DNA of 64,000 bases from Candidatus Saccharimonadota bacterium (GTDB taxonomy: Bacteria > Patescibacteriota > Saccharimonadia > Saccharimonadales > Saccharimonadaceae). The notes under the pieces were generated by a model. It did no database searches, had not been told where the DNA came from, and saw only the letters and a program-made list of their open reading frames with translations. The DNA is taken from contig JAFYXW010000002.1 of the NCBI GenBank assembly GCA_017557865.1, positions 1-64,000 on the forward strand. Direction: 5' to 3'. The translations under genes were made by a program, and so were the position numbers. This document shows, piece by piece, positions 50,335 to 58,665 of this stretch. The number at the start of each line of letters is the position of its first letter. Position 1 is the first letter of the stretch.

Positions 50335-50378
50335 AGCACAGTATATATTATATATCATTATTTTACTAAAAGCAAGGG

Positions 50379-52208
50379 TTACATGCCTGGAATTTTGAAG
50401 GCATCCGGCAACGGCGCAACTGGGGCTGCTGGAGCGGCTGGAGCTTCTGGGGTTTCTGGAACCACTGGGACCTCTGGGACCTCTGGTTCATCTGCTACGG
50501 ATGGCATTGGTGGTTCTGGCATTGAAGCGGAGAAATCTACTGGTGGAGTTGGTGGTGGAGGCAAGACCTCATCGCCAGGAAGTGGCATATAATCAATTTC
50601 TGGGACACCGTTTATCTCTGGTGTAGATGGGACAGATGGAGCGATTGAGGCGGCTGGGTTGATTTCTGGGGCGGTGACAATTGGCGCAGTAGCACCAACT
50701 GGGGAGCTGCTATCTTCGGAAATAGCCTCTTCTAACATTTGACCATATTTATTAGTTCCCTCTGCTAGAGACTCTGGGTTGAAATCGGCTGATGGAGTAA
50801 TTACCTTTTCGGTAGAGTTGGCGTCTAACACTGGGGTAGGCAAAACTGGCTCTGTGCTATCCTCTGGTTCTTTAGCAGGTTCTTCGGCCATAAAACCAGA
50901 GTTGGATTTTTCTTCAGGCTCTGGAGTAGGCAAAGTTGCTGGTTCTGGAGTAGGCTCTGGAGTAGGCTCGGCAGTGTCATCCAAACGGATTGGCGCGCGA
51001 GTGGCCTCTGGAGTAGTCTCTGCTCCAGCTTCGGCGAGAGATGCCTCGGCAGCTTTAAGGTCTTCCAAGAGAGTAGACTCTTTTTCTGTGACTGGGGTAT
51101 CTACGATTTTGTCTTCGTCTACGCCCTCTTCATTGCCGTGCTCGATATCGAGTTTGGTTGGGTCGGCATCGGTTTTTTCTTGAGTAGGAGCAGTGGCAAA
51201 TGAGAGTAGCTCATTTTCGATATCTGGAGTGATGTTCTTGGAAATCAATTGTTGATTGGCTCCAGACTCCATCAAGCGAGAAGCAAGCTTCATAGTGGCA
51301 GAAGTGGTAGAAGCGCTAGAAAAGCGATTCGTGGCAGCAACGATACCGGTAAGGAAGGCTGTAGCCTCCTCTTTTTCGATAACGGCTTTACCTTTGATAC
51401 CGTATAATAATGTCGCAACCATTTCAGAAACAGAGCTGGCAGCTTTGTCGCTCCACTCGATTTCACCAAGCTTACCAGGTTTTCCGGTAGTGATGTTTAC
51501 AACTACGGCGTCATGCATAATGCGGCCGTGTTCACGAAGTGCAGTATCTAGGTCTATGCCGTTTGCTACATCTAGAGCAAGGACGAGATCTACGTTGAAG
51601 TCGCCGTAAGAGAATTCTAGGTCTTCTTCGGATAGACGAGCTTTGTATGGGGTGATATAAATCTTTACGAAATCGCCATCTAGTTTATAGCGGAGATGGT
51701 CGGCTTTTTCTTTGTTCAAAGCGATAACGAAATCTTGAAGGGTATCGGCAGTGTCTTCGAAAGTTTCTTCTGGTTTTAGAAATTCTAGAGCATTTGGAGT
51801 TGAACCAGAGTAAATAGCAGTGGCACGCTTACCGAGTTTGTCTAGGTAGAGCGAAAGACCAATAGCACAGGCCATTTCATCTACAGAAGGGTCAGAAGAA
51901 AGTGCAATTAAAATGTTGTGAGATTCGATAATTTTATTAGCAACTTCGGAAATTACTTCAGAGGAAGTGTCCATTTCGGCTGGAGCAGTCTCGGTGGTAG
52001 CAGCCGTATCATTAGTATCAGCAGTGTCGGTTGCAGGAGCTACTGGTTCCGGGGCGACTGGCTCTTCTACGGATGGTTCCGGGGCGACTGGCTCTGGAAT
52101 AACCGGTTCTGGAATGACCGGTTCGACTACCGTATCAGAAACTGGTGCCGATGTTGTTGGCATTATAGGGGTTGGATTTGTTGTTGTTTGTGTGTTATCG
52201 TCAGGCAT
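50379..52208 (-). CDS. DHH-fold-like protein with Pro/Glu-rich arms
   Basis: 609 residues. An N-terminal low-complexity region (1-80) rich in PEPVAPEP, then a folded part (about 80-335) that resembles DHH/bypass phosphoesterases: NILIALSSDPSVDEMACAIGLSLYL in the place of the catalytic HxxPDxD, a DVANGID strand and NITTGKPG in place of the DHH-type triplet. The metal ligands are gone. The C-terminal 270 residues are again Pro/Glu/Thr-rich and end KIPGM. A phosphoesterase activity is unlikely; a scaffold or binding role is possible. The promoter is TTGCAT, 17 bases, TAAAAT, and the ribosome site GAAAGGTAA. Confidence 0.7.
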   Translation of the reverse strand: MPDDNTQTTTNPTPIMPTTSAPVSDTVVEPVIPEPVIPEPVAPEPSVEEPVAPEPVAPATDTADTNDTAATTETAPAEMDTSSEVISEVANKIIESHNILIALSSDPSVDEMACAIGLSLYLDKLGKRATAIYSGSTPNALEFLKPEETFEDTADTLQDFVIALNKEKADHLRYKLDGDFVKIYITPYKARLSEEDLEFSYGDFNVDLVLALDVANGIDLDTALREHGRIMHDAVVVNITTGKPGKLGEIEWSDKAASSVSEMVATLLYGIKGKAVIEKEEATAFLTGIVAATNRFSSASTTSATMKLASRLMESGANQQLISKNITPDIENELLSFATAPTQEKTDADPTKLDIEHGNEEGVDEDKIVDTPVTEKESTLLEDLKAAEASLAEAGAETTPEATRAPIRLDDTAEPTPEPTPEPATLPTPEPEEKSNSGFMAEEPAKEPEDSTEPVLPTPVLDANSTEKVITPSADFNPESLAEGTNKYGQMLEEAISEDSSSPVGATAPIVTAPEINPAASIAPSVPSTPEINGVPEIDYMPLPGDEVLPPPPTPPVDFSASMPEPPMPSVADEPEVPEVPVVPETPEAPAAPAAPVAPLPDAFKIPGM

Positions 52209-52290
52209 GCTTACCTTTCTCCCCCGATTTTAACATAAGCGTCAAGATAATGCAAGAGTAAAAAGTCTTTACTTTTCGAGAGAAAAGAGT

Positions 52291-52296
52291 TATAAT
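52291..52296 (+). promoter_or_regulatory. rpsT promoter
   Basis: TTTACT (52268-52273), 17 bases, TATAAT (52291-52296). Leader of about 33 bases with AGGAAG before the ATG. Confidence 0.7.
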
Positions 52297-52335
52297 AACG
52301 GGAAGTAATTAATTTTTAATGTAAATAGGAAGAAA

Positions 52336-52749
52336 ATGCCGATTATCAAATCTGCCAAAAAGGCTGCTCGCCAAGCTGAAAAACGCACCGAGCATAATGT
52401 AGAAATCAAGAAAGCTATCAAAGCCGCTGTAAAGGCTTTTAAAGCTAAACCAACCGCAAAGACTCTTTCCGCTGCTCAATCCGAATACGATAAAGCCGTG
52501 AAAAAAGATCTTATCAAGAAAAATACCGCTGCACGCCGCAAAGCTGCGCTCCACGCTTTTGCTAAAAAAGCTGGCGTAAAGCTAGAAAAAGGCGCCGCGA
52601 AGCCAGCTGCTGCAAAGAAAGCTGCTGCTCCTAAGGCTGCTCCAAAAGCTGCCGCAAAAAAACCAGCCGCAAAGCCAGCTGCTAAAGCTACAGCGAAGAA
52701 ACCTGCAGCAAAAACGACTCAATCAAAAGCCAAGGCTCCGAAGAAGTAG
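52336..52749 (+). CDS. rpsT: Ribosomal protein bS20 with Ala/Lys/Pro-rich tail
   Basis: 137 residues, where 85-90 is usual. Residues 1-85 match bS20 (MPIIKSAKKAARQAEKR, NTAARRKAALHAFAKKAG). The remaining 50 residues repeat AKKPAAKPAAK-like units, similar to histone H1 and to tails on some bacterial ribosomal and nucleoid proteins, and should bind nucleic acid without folding. The last 62 bases overlap the 3' end of holA on the other strand. Confidence 0.92.
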   Translation: MPIIKSAKKAARQAEKRTEHNVEIKKAIKAAVKAFKAKPTAKTLSAAQSEYDKAVKKDLIKKNTAARRKAALHAFAKKAGVKLEKGAAKPAAAKKAAAPKAAPKAAAKKPAAKPAAKATAKKPAAKTTQSKAKAPKK

Positions 52750-53293
52750 TTTTCATCAAGATATCGGTATGGGAGAGTTCGTCTAGAACTCTCTTTTCTT
52801 TTGTTCCCTGTTTGGCCGCGAAGTCCTTAATGGCCTGAGAAGCAAGAAGGCCCAAGAACATCATTGGGTCTTGGTCTTGTTTAATTTTTTCAAGCATTAA
52901 AACAGCTTTTTTGCCATCGTGTTTGGCGGTTTTGAAGATGTCAAAGACCAGTGAGAAATTTTGATCGACAGGCAAGGCGAACTCGCGAATTTCTAGTTTG
53001 TCTTTAATTTCTTTATAGGTAGCGCTGCGTTTATCTAACTTCAACTCAAAAAGTACAACTTTGTGAGGAGTAGAAAGATATTCCGGAAGTTTTTCAAAGA
53101 CAACTTTATTTGTCGAAAAATCGCGAATTAAAATGCTACGCTCCGTAGCAAATAAAGAAGTACCAAAAAAGAGGCTTGGTAAATCTTCTGGGGTTAAATC
53201 TGGGCCATCAAAAATTTCGTAGTCATCGCCTAGGAATTTTGTAATTTCGTTCTTGGCGCGAACACGATCGTCACCGTAAAAAATCTTAATCAT
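52688..53293 (-). CDS. holA: DNA polymerase III delta subunit-like protein
   Basis: 201 residues from the ATG at 53293 (MIKIFYGDDRVRAKNEI); an upstream ATG at 53332 is deep in mutM. The N terminus FYGDD, LFGT-like SLFFGTSLFATERSILIRDF and the end region MMFLGLLASQAIKDF resemble the clamp-loader delta subunit. It is short (usually 320-340) and lacks part of domain III. It overlaps mutM by eight bases and runs against rpsT for 62 bases. Confidence 0.75.
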   Translation of the reverse strand: MIKIFYGDDRVRAKNEITKFLGDDYEIFDGPDLTPEDLPSLFFGTSLFATERSILIRDFSTNKVVFEKLPEYLSTPHKVVLFELKLDKRSATYKEIKDKLEIREFALPVDQNFSLVFDIFKTAKHDGKKAVLMLEKIKQDQDPMMFLGLLASQAIKDFAAKQGTKEKRVLDELSHTDILMKTTSSEPWLLIESFLLQVSSL

Positions 53294-54134
53294 CTTTCCT
53301 CCTTTGGCAGTTTGGACAGAGGTGAGTGCCACGACCGGCTACGCGAATTTTGACAATCTTTCCCCCGCAGCGTGAACATGGTTTGCCGTCGCGGCGAAAC
53401 ACCAAAGCGAATTTTTCGAGGTAATCGCCCTTGGTGCCGTCAGCTTTAACATAGGTGGCCATGGTAGAACCACCAGAGGCGATGGAGCGGTCCATGACCT
53501 TTTTGGCGGCATCAAGAAGCGCGCTGGCTTCTTTTTTGGTGAGTTTGCCGGATTTAGTTTCTGGATGAATTTTTGATTCGAAAAGAGCTTCATCGGCATA
53601 GATGTTCCCTAGCCCGCAAATGATGGATTGGTCTAAAATCGTAGCTTTGATTGGCGCAGCTTTATGCTTTTGTAACTTTTCGTAAAATTCGTCTGGGTTT
53701 AGCTCCCAAGGCTCCTTTGCGAGTTTTTTGATAAAACTGTCGTTTTCTACCTCTGAAGTTTTGATCACTTTAATAAAGCCGAATTTGCGTTGATCATTAA
53801 AATATAGACAACCGTCTTTAAACTGAATGATTACACGAGTCTGTTTGTTTGGTAATTTGGCAGTAAAATTATCGCTGGGGTGGCCGGCGGCATAGCGTTT
53901 TTCCCCGTCATAAATAAGCTGGCCGGTCATACGAAGATGAATCATGAGTGACTGACCATTGTCTAAATCTATAATCAGGGCTTTGCCAAAACGGCGAAGG
54001 TCGACGACGGTAGCAAGCGCCGGAGTGCCAACAAAAGATTTGTCGCACAAAACTTCAATTTTGGTGATTTTTTTGTGCAAAATGAAACTTTTTAGGCCTC
54101 TTTTGATGGTCTCTACTTCCGGCAACTCTGGCAT
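53286..54134 (-). CDS. mutM: Formamidopyrimidine-DNA glycosylase (Fpg/MutM)
   Basis: Removes oxidised purines such as 8-oxoguanine and cuts the strand. The 282 residues begin PELPEVET after Met, the catalytic Pro and Glu. The helix-two-turn-helix (IICGLGNIYADEALF) and the C-terminal zinc finger with four Cys (CSRCGGKI, LCPNC) are intact. Thus zinc proteins as such are not lost here, in contrast to DnaG and NrdR. TGTTATAAT lies six bases before the ATG: leaderless. Confidence 0.97.
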   Translation of the reverse strand: MPELPEVETIKRGLKSFILHKKITKIEVLCDKSFVGTPALATVVDLRRFGKALIIDLDNGQSLMIHLRMTGQLIYDGEKRYAAGHPSDNFTAKLPNKQTRVIIQFKDGCLYFNDQRKFGFIKVIKTSEVENDSFIKKLAKEPWELNPDEFYEKLQKHKAAPIKATILDQSIICGLGNIYADEALFESKIHPETKSGKLTKKEASALLDAAKKVMDRSIASGGSTMATYVKADGTKGDYLEKFALVFRRDGKPCSRCGGKIVKIRVAGRGTHLCPNCQRRKDD

Positions 54135-54181
54135 ATCTCTATTATAACATATTCAACATTTTTTCCACATTTAGTGTAAAA

Positions 54182-54216
54182 AGTGCTTGACAAGCACTAT
54201 ATGTGGGGTTTATAAT
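54182..54216 (+). promoter_or_regulatory. Promoter with 8-bp operator-like dyad over the -35
   Basis: TTGACA (54187-54192), 18 bases, TATAAT (54211-54216). agtgcttg (54182-54189) and caagcact (54191-54198) are perfect inverted arms around one base and cover the -35, as a repressor site would. The leader that follows has the words ggcagagccagaag and ggcagaagccagaa in tandem (54251-54285). Confidence 0.7.
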
Positions 54217-54297
54217 CAAAAACATAAAGGTAATACTAATAACATTAACAGGCAGAGCCAGAAGAAAATAGGCAGAAGCCAGAAAAAAAGGAAAACC

Positions 54298-54738
54298 ATG
54301 AAAAAAATTATCTACCGTAACGAAAACGACGCCGAAATTTTCGACATGAAGCGGTTTTTGAAGTCTCTTAGCAAATATGCTAAGGTTTCTGAAAAAGAAG
54401 CTGCTGCTGCACTAGCTGATTTCGATCAATATGAAACGTTGCATGTTTCCTGTTTGGTAGAGGCAGGCATGAAACTAATCGGTGAAAAAGCTGGCGACTG
54501 CGCCATGAAAGAATACTTTGAAGAACACGCCGAATACTTTGATGAAGGTAAATTCGAAAGACTTCGCCGCATCACTGGTTACCTAGTAGGTACTTTGGAT
54601 CGTTGGAATGATGCCAAAAAAGCCGAGGAATCTGCTCGCGTAAAACACTCTGTAAACTCCGCCATCGACGACGCTGCTCGCTTGGCCGCACTAGAAACCC
54701 AAGCTATGGAGCACAATATCGCTTACGCGACACGCTAA
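54298..54738 (+). CDS. Hypothetical soluble protein under a dyad-marked promoter
   Basis: 146 residues from the ATG at 54298 with AAAAGGAAAACC before it; the longer reading frame from 54187 begins inside the promoter. The protein is mixed charged and mostly helical: YRNENDAEIFDMKRFLKSLSKYA, an Asp/Tyr/His region, and a C-terminal helix rich in Ala and Arg. No family recognised. Its end overlaps the RhuM-Fic gene on the other strand by four bases. Confidence 0.7.
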   Translation: MKKIIYRNENDAEIFDMKRFLKSLSKYAKVSEKEAAAALADFDQYETLHVSCLVEAGMKLIGEKAGDCAMKEYFEEHAEYFDEGKFERLRRITGYLVGTLDRWNDAKKAEESARVKHSVNSAIDDAARLAALETQAMEHNIAYATR

Positions 54739-55721
54739 TTTTCAAGCAATTTACAGATAAGGGCCGTCAGTAGGCCCTTTTCTGATGGGCTAGATTCGGC
54801 AATCAGAAGAGCAAGGGCGGTAAGAGCGCGGTCACTAATTTTGGTCTCCCCTGCCTCAGTCAGATGGTAGTCATTGATAGTGAGAAAAATTACAAAAAGA
54901 AGTGCACCAATACGTTTGTTCCCATCGTAAAACGGGTGGTCCTTGATAATAAGATAAAGAAGATTAGCGGCTTTTTCGGCAATCGATGGATAAACATCTT
55001 TGTCGTCATAAGTCTGGAAGATAGCACCAAGACTAGAAGAAAAAGCCTGGCCACGCGGCTTGCCAAAGAGGTCGTCGCCTTTTACATTTTTCTTCAACGA
55101 AGCAATAATATCTATACAGTGGTCCATAGTTAGAGGTTTTACGACGCGTTTCTTGCCCTTAGTAAAAGAAATATGCCCTTCATCAAACTCTTTTAAAGCT
55201 TTGAAGCTTGGAGTGTATTTGGTAATAACTTCAAGCACGCCGCTGGCTTCGTCGGCAGAAAGGTCGGAGGCGGCAACAAGACGCTTTACGATACCGAGCG
55301 CACCTTCGATTTCATGGAGCTTCTCGCTATCAAGTTCTTTTAGCCTGCGTTCATTTACGGCCACGCCATCTACTACGTAATGGTGGAGGACTTTGGTGGC
55401 CCAAATACGAAAATCGGTAGCTTTTTTGGAGTTGACGCGGTAACCAACAGAGATGATGGCGTCGAGATTGTACATTTTGACTTCACGCGCAACGTTTCTA
55501 GACCCCTCTTTTCGAACTATTCGATTTTTTCGAATAGTTCGATTTTCGTCTAATTCTCCTTCACGATAAATACTATTTAAATGATAATTGATAGTTGGCA
55601 AACCAGTGTCAAATAGTTTTGCAATTTGTGCCTGCGTAGCCCAAAGGGTGTTTTCTGTTGAGTCAACATTAAAGACTACTTCGCCCTCAATTGCTTTATA
55701 GATTTCAATCCCCGTCTCCAT
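54735..55721 (-). CDS. RhuM-Fic fusion, death-on-curing type
   Basis: 328 residues. The first 115 match the RhuM virulence-protein domain (WATQAQIAKLFDT, REVKMYNLDAIISVGYRVNS). The C-terminal part has the Fic/Doc motif HPFYDGNKRIGALLF near residue 265, with the catalytic His and Asp-Gly-Asn-Lys-Arg. Fic proteins usually transfer AMP, Doc phosphorylates EF-Tu; the DGNKR form suggests a Doc-like phosphate transfer. A regulatory glutamate helix ((S/T)xxxE(G/N)) is not clear and no Phd-like antitoxin lies next to it. An 11-bp inverted repeat occurs inside the gene near 55515. The mRNA is leaderless (TAAGAT six bases before the ATG), and a 12-bp dyad stands upstream. Confidence 0.85.
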   Translation of the reverse strand: METGIEIYKAIEGEVVFNVDSTENTLWATQAQIAKLFDTGLPTINYHLNSIYREGELDENRTIRKNRIVRKEGSRNVAREVKMYNLDAIISVGYRVNSKKATDFRIWATKVLHHYVVDGVAVNERRLKELDSEKLHEIEGALGIVKRLVAASDLSADEASGVLEVITKYTPSFKALKEFDEGHISFTKGKKRVVKPLTMDHCIDIIASLKKNVKGDDLFGKPRGQAFSSSLGAIFQTYDDKDVYPSIAEKAANLLYLIIKDHPFYDGNKRIGALLFVIFLTINDYHLTEAGETKISDRALTALALLIAESSPSEKGLLTALICKLLEN

Positions 55722-55746
55722 ATCTATATCTTATCATAGATTAGAG

Positions 55747-55775
55747 TCAGTATGTGCATTTTTTGCACATACTGA
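55747..55775. promoter_or_regulatory. 12-bp perfect inverted repeat upstream of RhuM-Fic, downstream of polA
   Basis: tcagtatgtgca (55747-55758) and tgcacatactga (55764-55775) with a five-base loop. No T run follows on the minus strand after polA, so it is a poor terminator. It ends about 15 bases before the -10 of the RhuM-Fic gene, where it would cover the -35, and so may be an operator. Confidence 0.55.
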
Positions 55776-55778
55776 AAT

Positions 55779-58226
55779 TTACAGTTCGCCCCAGTTTTTG
55801 CCAGTGGTGACGTCTACAGCGAGTTTAATTTTGAGCTCTGGTGCCACGGCTTCCATTTCACGTTTCAAAATGTTTCCAACTTCCGCAGCTTTATCCTCAT
55901 CACACTCAACAATTAGCGAATCGTGAACCTGCATAACAAGTTCAGCGCCTTTCGGCAAAGCTTTATCTACAGCAATCATGGCGCGTTTCATAAGGTCTGC
56001 CTCGGTACCCTGAATTGGCATATTGGCGGCGGCACGTTCGGCAGCCTGGCGAATAATAAAGTTAGACGATTTTACATCTGGAGTTGGACGACGACGACCA
56101 TAGAACGTCTCAACGTAGCCTTCTTCTCTGGCCTGTTTCAAAATGTCATCAAGCATGCTTTTAATCGGCGCACGAAGCTTGAAATAGTTATCGATAAAGA
56201 TTTTTGCCTCACCTATTGGCATTTTAGCGGCATCAGCAAGTCCTTTGACGCTCATACCATAAAGCACGCCAAAATTAATTACCTTCGCGGCGCGACGCTG
56301 TGTCTTAGTAACCTGATCCATCGGTACGCCAAACGCCTCAGACGCGGTCTTGGTATGAATATCAATGTCGTTATTAAAATCGTCAATCAAAGCTTGGTCT
56401 CCAGCAAGGATAGCAGCAAGGCGAAGCTCAAATTGTGAATAGTCGGCAGAAACCAAAATCTTACCTTTGCCTGCAATAAAACCAGTACGGATACGCTTAC
56501 CTTCGTCAGTACGAACAGGGATATTCTGGAGATTTGGATTAAGAGAGCTCAGGCGCCCGGTAGCGGTAACGTTTTGAGTAAAGGTAGTGTGGATGCGACC
56601 GTTTTTGTCGGCGAGGTCTGGCATTGGGATAATGTAAGTAGAAAGAAGTTTAGCGGCTTCACGATATTCAATAAGCTTTGGGATGATTGGGTGAAGGTCC
56701 TTCAACTTGTCGAGCTCTTTGGCACCAGTGGAATAGCCACGAGTGGTCTTTTTGATGCCTTTAGTTGGCAAACCTAGGTCAGTAAATAGGATTTCGGATA
56801 GTTGCACTGGGGAGTTTACATTAAAATCCTTGCCCGCAGACTCACAAACTTCTTTTTCTAGACCATTTACGATTTTTTCATATTCTTCTTTTAGGCTGCC
56901 AAAATACTCGCGGTCGATTAGCATGCCCTTCTCTTCCATCTTGTAAAGAATTGGGATCAAAGGAAGATCCAAAGTTTGTAAAACATGCAGCAACTTTGGC
57001 GTGCGTTCAAGCTCCGCAACCTGACGATGATATTCCTCTTTTGTATCCACTAGTTGCGGAATCTCCCGAGCAAGTGGGTTTAGCAAGAATGCTGCTTGAG
57101 ACAAATCCCAGAAGGACTTTCCTTTAAGAATTTCGTCTGCTATCTTTTTGTCATTGTGCATTAGAGACTTGATATCCCATTCGATGATATCTGGCGAATT
57201 TAGAATAGCACTCTCTCGGGACGGGTCGCTCACGCCCGCCGTCGCGGGGTTCGCGCCCTCATTCTCGGTCGTAACCTCCGAAAGCCCTCGAGCAGCGCTA
57301 TTCCCAAATTCGCTAGCTCCGGATTCCCTCGAATCCGAAGTTTTCTCGTCTTCTGTACCAAATTTTCGGATGAGAGAGTTAAACTCAAGTTTCTTTAGTC
57401 CAGCGACAACACGTTCGCGGTCAAACTCAAAATCTGGAATATCGGCAAGATTTACTGGCGCATTAAACATAATCTGCGCAAGTTTGCGCGACATATAAGC
57501 AGAGTCTTTCCCTGCTTCCAACTTGGCTCTAGTTGAACCAGAAATTTGTTCAATATTTTGATATACGCCATCTAGTGTGCCGAAATCATTTAACAATTTG
57601 GCGGCGGTTTTTTCGCCGATGCCTGGTACCCCTGGAATATTATCCGAAGAATCTCCCTTCAATGCTTTTAAGTCTAGGAATTGTGCTTTTTTGATACCAT
57701 ATTTTTCTTCTAATTCCGGGACATTTATTTGTTCAATATTGGTAAAACCTTTGAGGATGCGCCACATATGAGTGTTATCGTCTACAATTTGGAGCATGTC
57801 AAGATCAGAAGAAATAATAAAAGTTTCGTATTCGCAGTGCCCATCTGGTCCGATAGTTTCGTCGGCTTCGCGACTTAATGTTCCGATAATATCATCTGCT
57901 TCGTAGCGGTCTAGCTCTACAAAAGCCCAGCCAAGGTCATTGACTAGTTCTTTTAGGAGCGGGATTTGGGTATAAAAATCCTCGCCCGGTTTGACGCGGC
58001 CTGCTTTATACTCTGGGTAAATTTCGCGACGACGAAAACTAGAAGTTTTCGAATCCCAAGCTACCACTACCTTGGTAGGGTTTAATTTTTTGACGATTTC
58101 CATTGCGATGGCGGCAAAGCCATAGACGCCGCCGGTTGGCGTACCGTCTGATAGACTTAGTGCACCCATGGCATAATAACCGCGGTAGAAAACCGATTTT
58201 CCATCAATTAGAACTAGACGTTTCAT
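55779..58226 (-). CDS. polA: DNA polymerase I
   Basis: 815 residues. The 5'-nuclease domain (1-285) has its metal Asp residues (VLIDGKSVFYRGYYA, RYEADDIIGTL, GDSSDNIPGVPGIGEKTA). The 3'-5' exonuclease region is shortened and has lost its acids. The polymerase domain has motif A (SADYSQFELR), motif B (RRAAKVINFGVLYG) and motif C (QVHDSLIVE). Residues about 290-340 form an odd insert with SRES at both ends and GC-rich coding unlike the rest. PolA repairs gaps and removes primers. It starts one base after the gene at 58228 and belongs to that operon. Confidence 0.97.
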   Translation of the reverse strand: MKRLVLIDGKSVFYRGYYAMGALSLSDGTPTGGVYGFAAIAMEIVKKLNPTKVVVAWDSKTSSFRRREIYPEYKAGRVKPGEDFYTQIPLLKELVNDLGWAFVELDRYEADDIIGTLSREADETIGPDGHCEYETFIISSDLDMLQIVDDNTHMWRILKGFTNIEQINVPELEEKYGIKKAQFLDLKALKGDSSDNIPGVPGIGEKTAAKLLNDFGTLDGVYQNIEQISGSTRAKLEAGKDSAYMSRKLAQIMFNAPVNLADIPDFEFDRERVVAGLKKLEFNSLIRKFGTEDEKTSDSRESGASEFGNSAARGLSEVTTENEGANPATAGVSDPSRESAILNSPDIIEWDIKSLMHNDKKIADEILKGKSFWDLSQAAFLLNPLAREIPQLVDTKEEYHRQVAELERTPKLLHVLQTLDLPLIPILYKMEEKGMLIDREYFGSLKEEYEKIVNGLEKEVCESAGKDFNVNSPVQLSEILFTDLGLPTKGIKKTTRGYSTGAKELDKLKDLHPIIPKLIEYREAAKLLSTYIIPMPDLADKNGRIHTTFTQNVTATGRLSSLNPNLQNIPVRTDEGKRIRTGFIAGKGKILVSADYSQFELRLAAILAGDQALIDDFNNDIDIHTKTASEAFGVPMDQVTKTQRRAAKVINFGVLYGMSVKGLADAAKMPIGEAKIFIDNYFKLRAPIKSMLDDILKQAREEGYVETFYGRRRPTPDVKSSNFIIRQAAERAAANMPIQGTEADLMKRAMIAVDKALPKGAELVMQVHDSLIVECDEDKAAEVGNILKREMEAVAPELKIKLAVDVTTGKNWGEL

Positions 58227-58227
58227 C

Positions 58228-58665
58228 TTAATATCCTATATATTCGCGGCCGACTTTACGCGAAATCAATCTTTTGATAACGGCAAGAACCTTAGGCTGC
58301 TCTTTGCAGGCCCCGAGCTCGCAAAGTTCGGTAGTGTCATCACCGTCGTACTTTAAACTAGAAGTTGAAATACCATCATAAAGAATTAGGACGCGGTTGA
58401 CGCCGTCGTCGTCGAAGCTCTCGTCTTCAGCGATAATCTTATCGTCATAAACATAATAAATAGTTTTTACGTTGCTGCTATCGTTGTAACGGTCGGTAAT
58501 AGAAAACTTATATCCTTCTGGCACCGCAGAGGCGCCAGTACTATTCATAATACCAAGAATGTTGCCGATAAGCACAGCGATAGAGATTCCAGCAATAGCC
58601 CAAAGAGAGTAGCGCATCCAGTTGCCTTTTTTATAAGCAACAGAGGTTAACTCGGGTCCGCTCAA
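58228..58665 (-). CDS. Single-span membrane protein before polA
   Basis: 145 residues: a basic N terminus, one transmembrane helix near 18-40, and an extracellular domain of about 100 residues with the two Cys in ELCELGACK that may form a disulfide. No family recognised. It overlaps the kinase gene by four bases (ATGA) and ends one base before polA. Confidence 0.65.
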   Translation of the reverse strand: MSGPELTSVAYKKGNWMRYSLWAIAGISIAVLIGNILGIMNSTGASAVPEGYKFSITDRYNDSSNVKTIYYVYDDKIIAEDESFDDDGVNRVLILYDGISTSSLKYDGDDTTELCELGACKEQPKVLAVIKRLISRKVGREYIGY

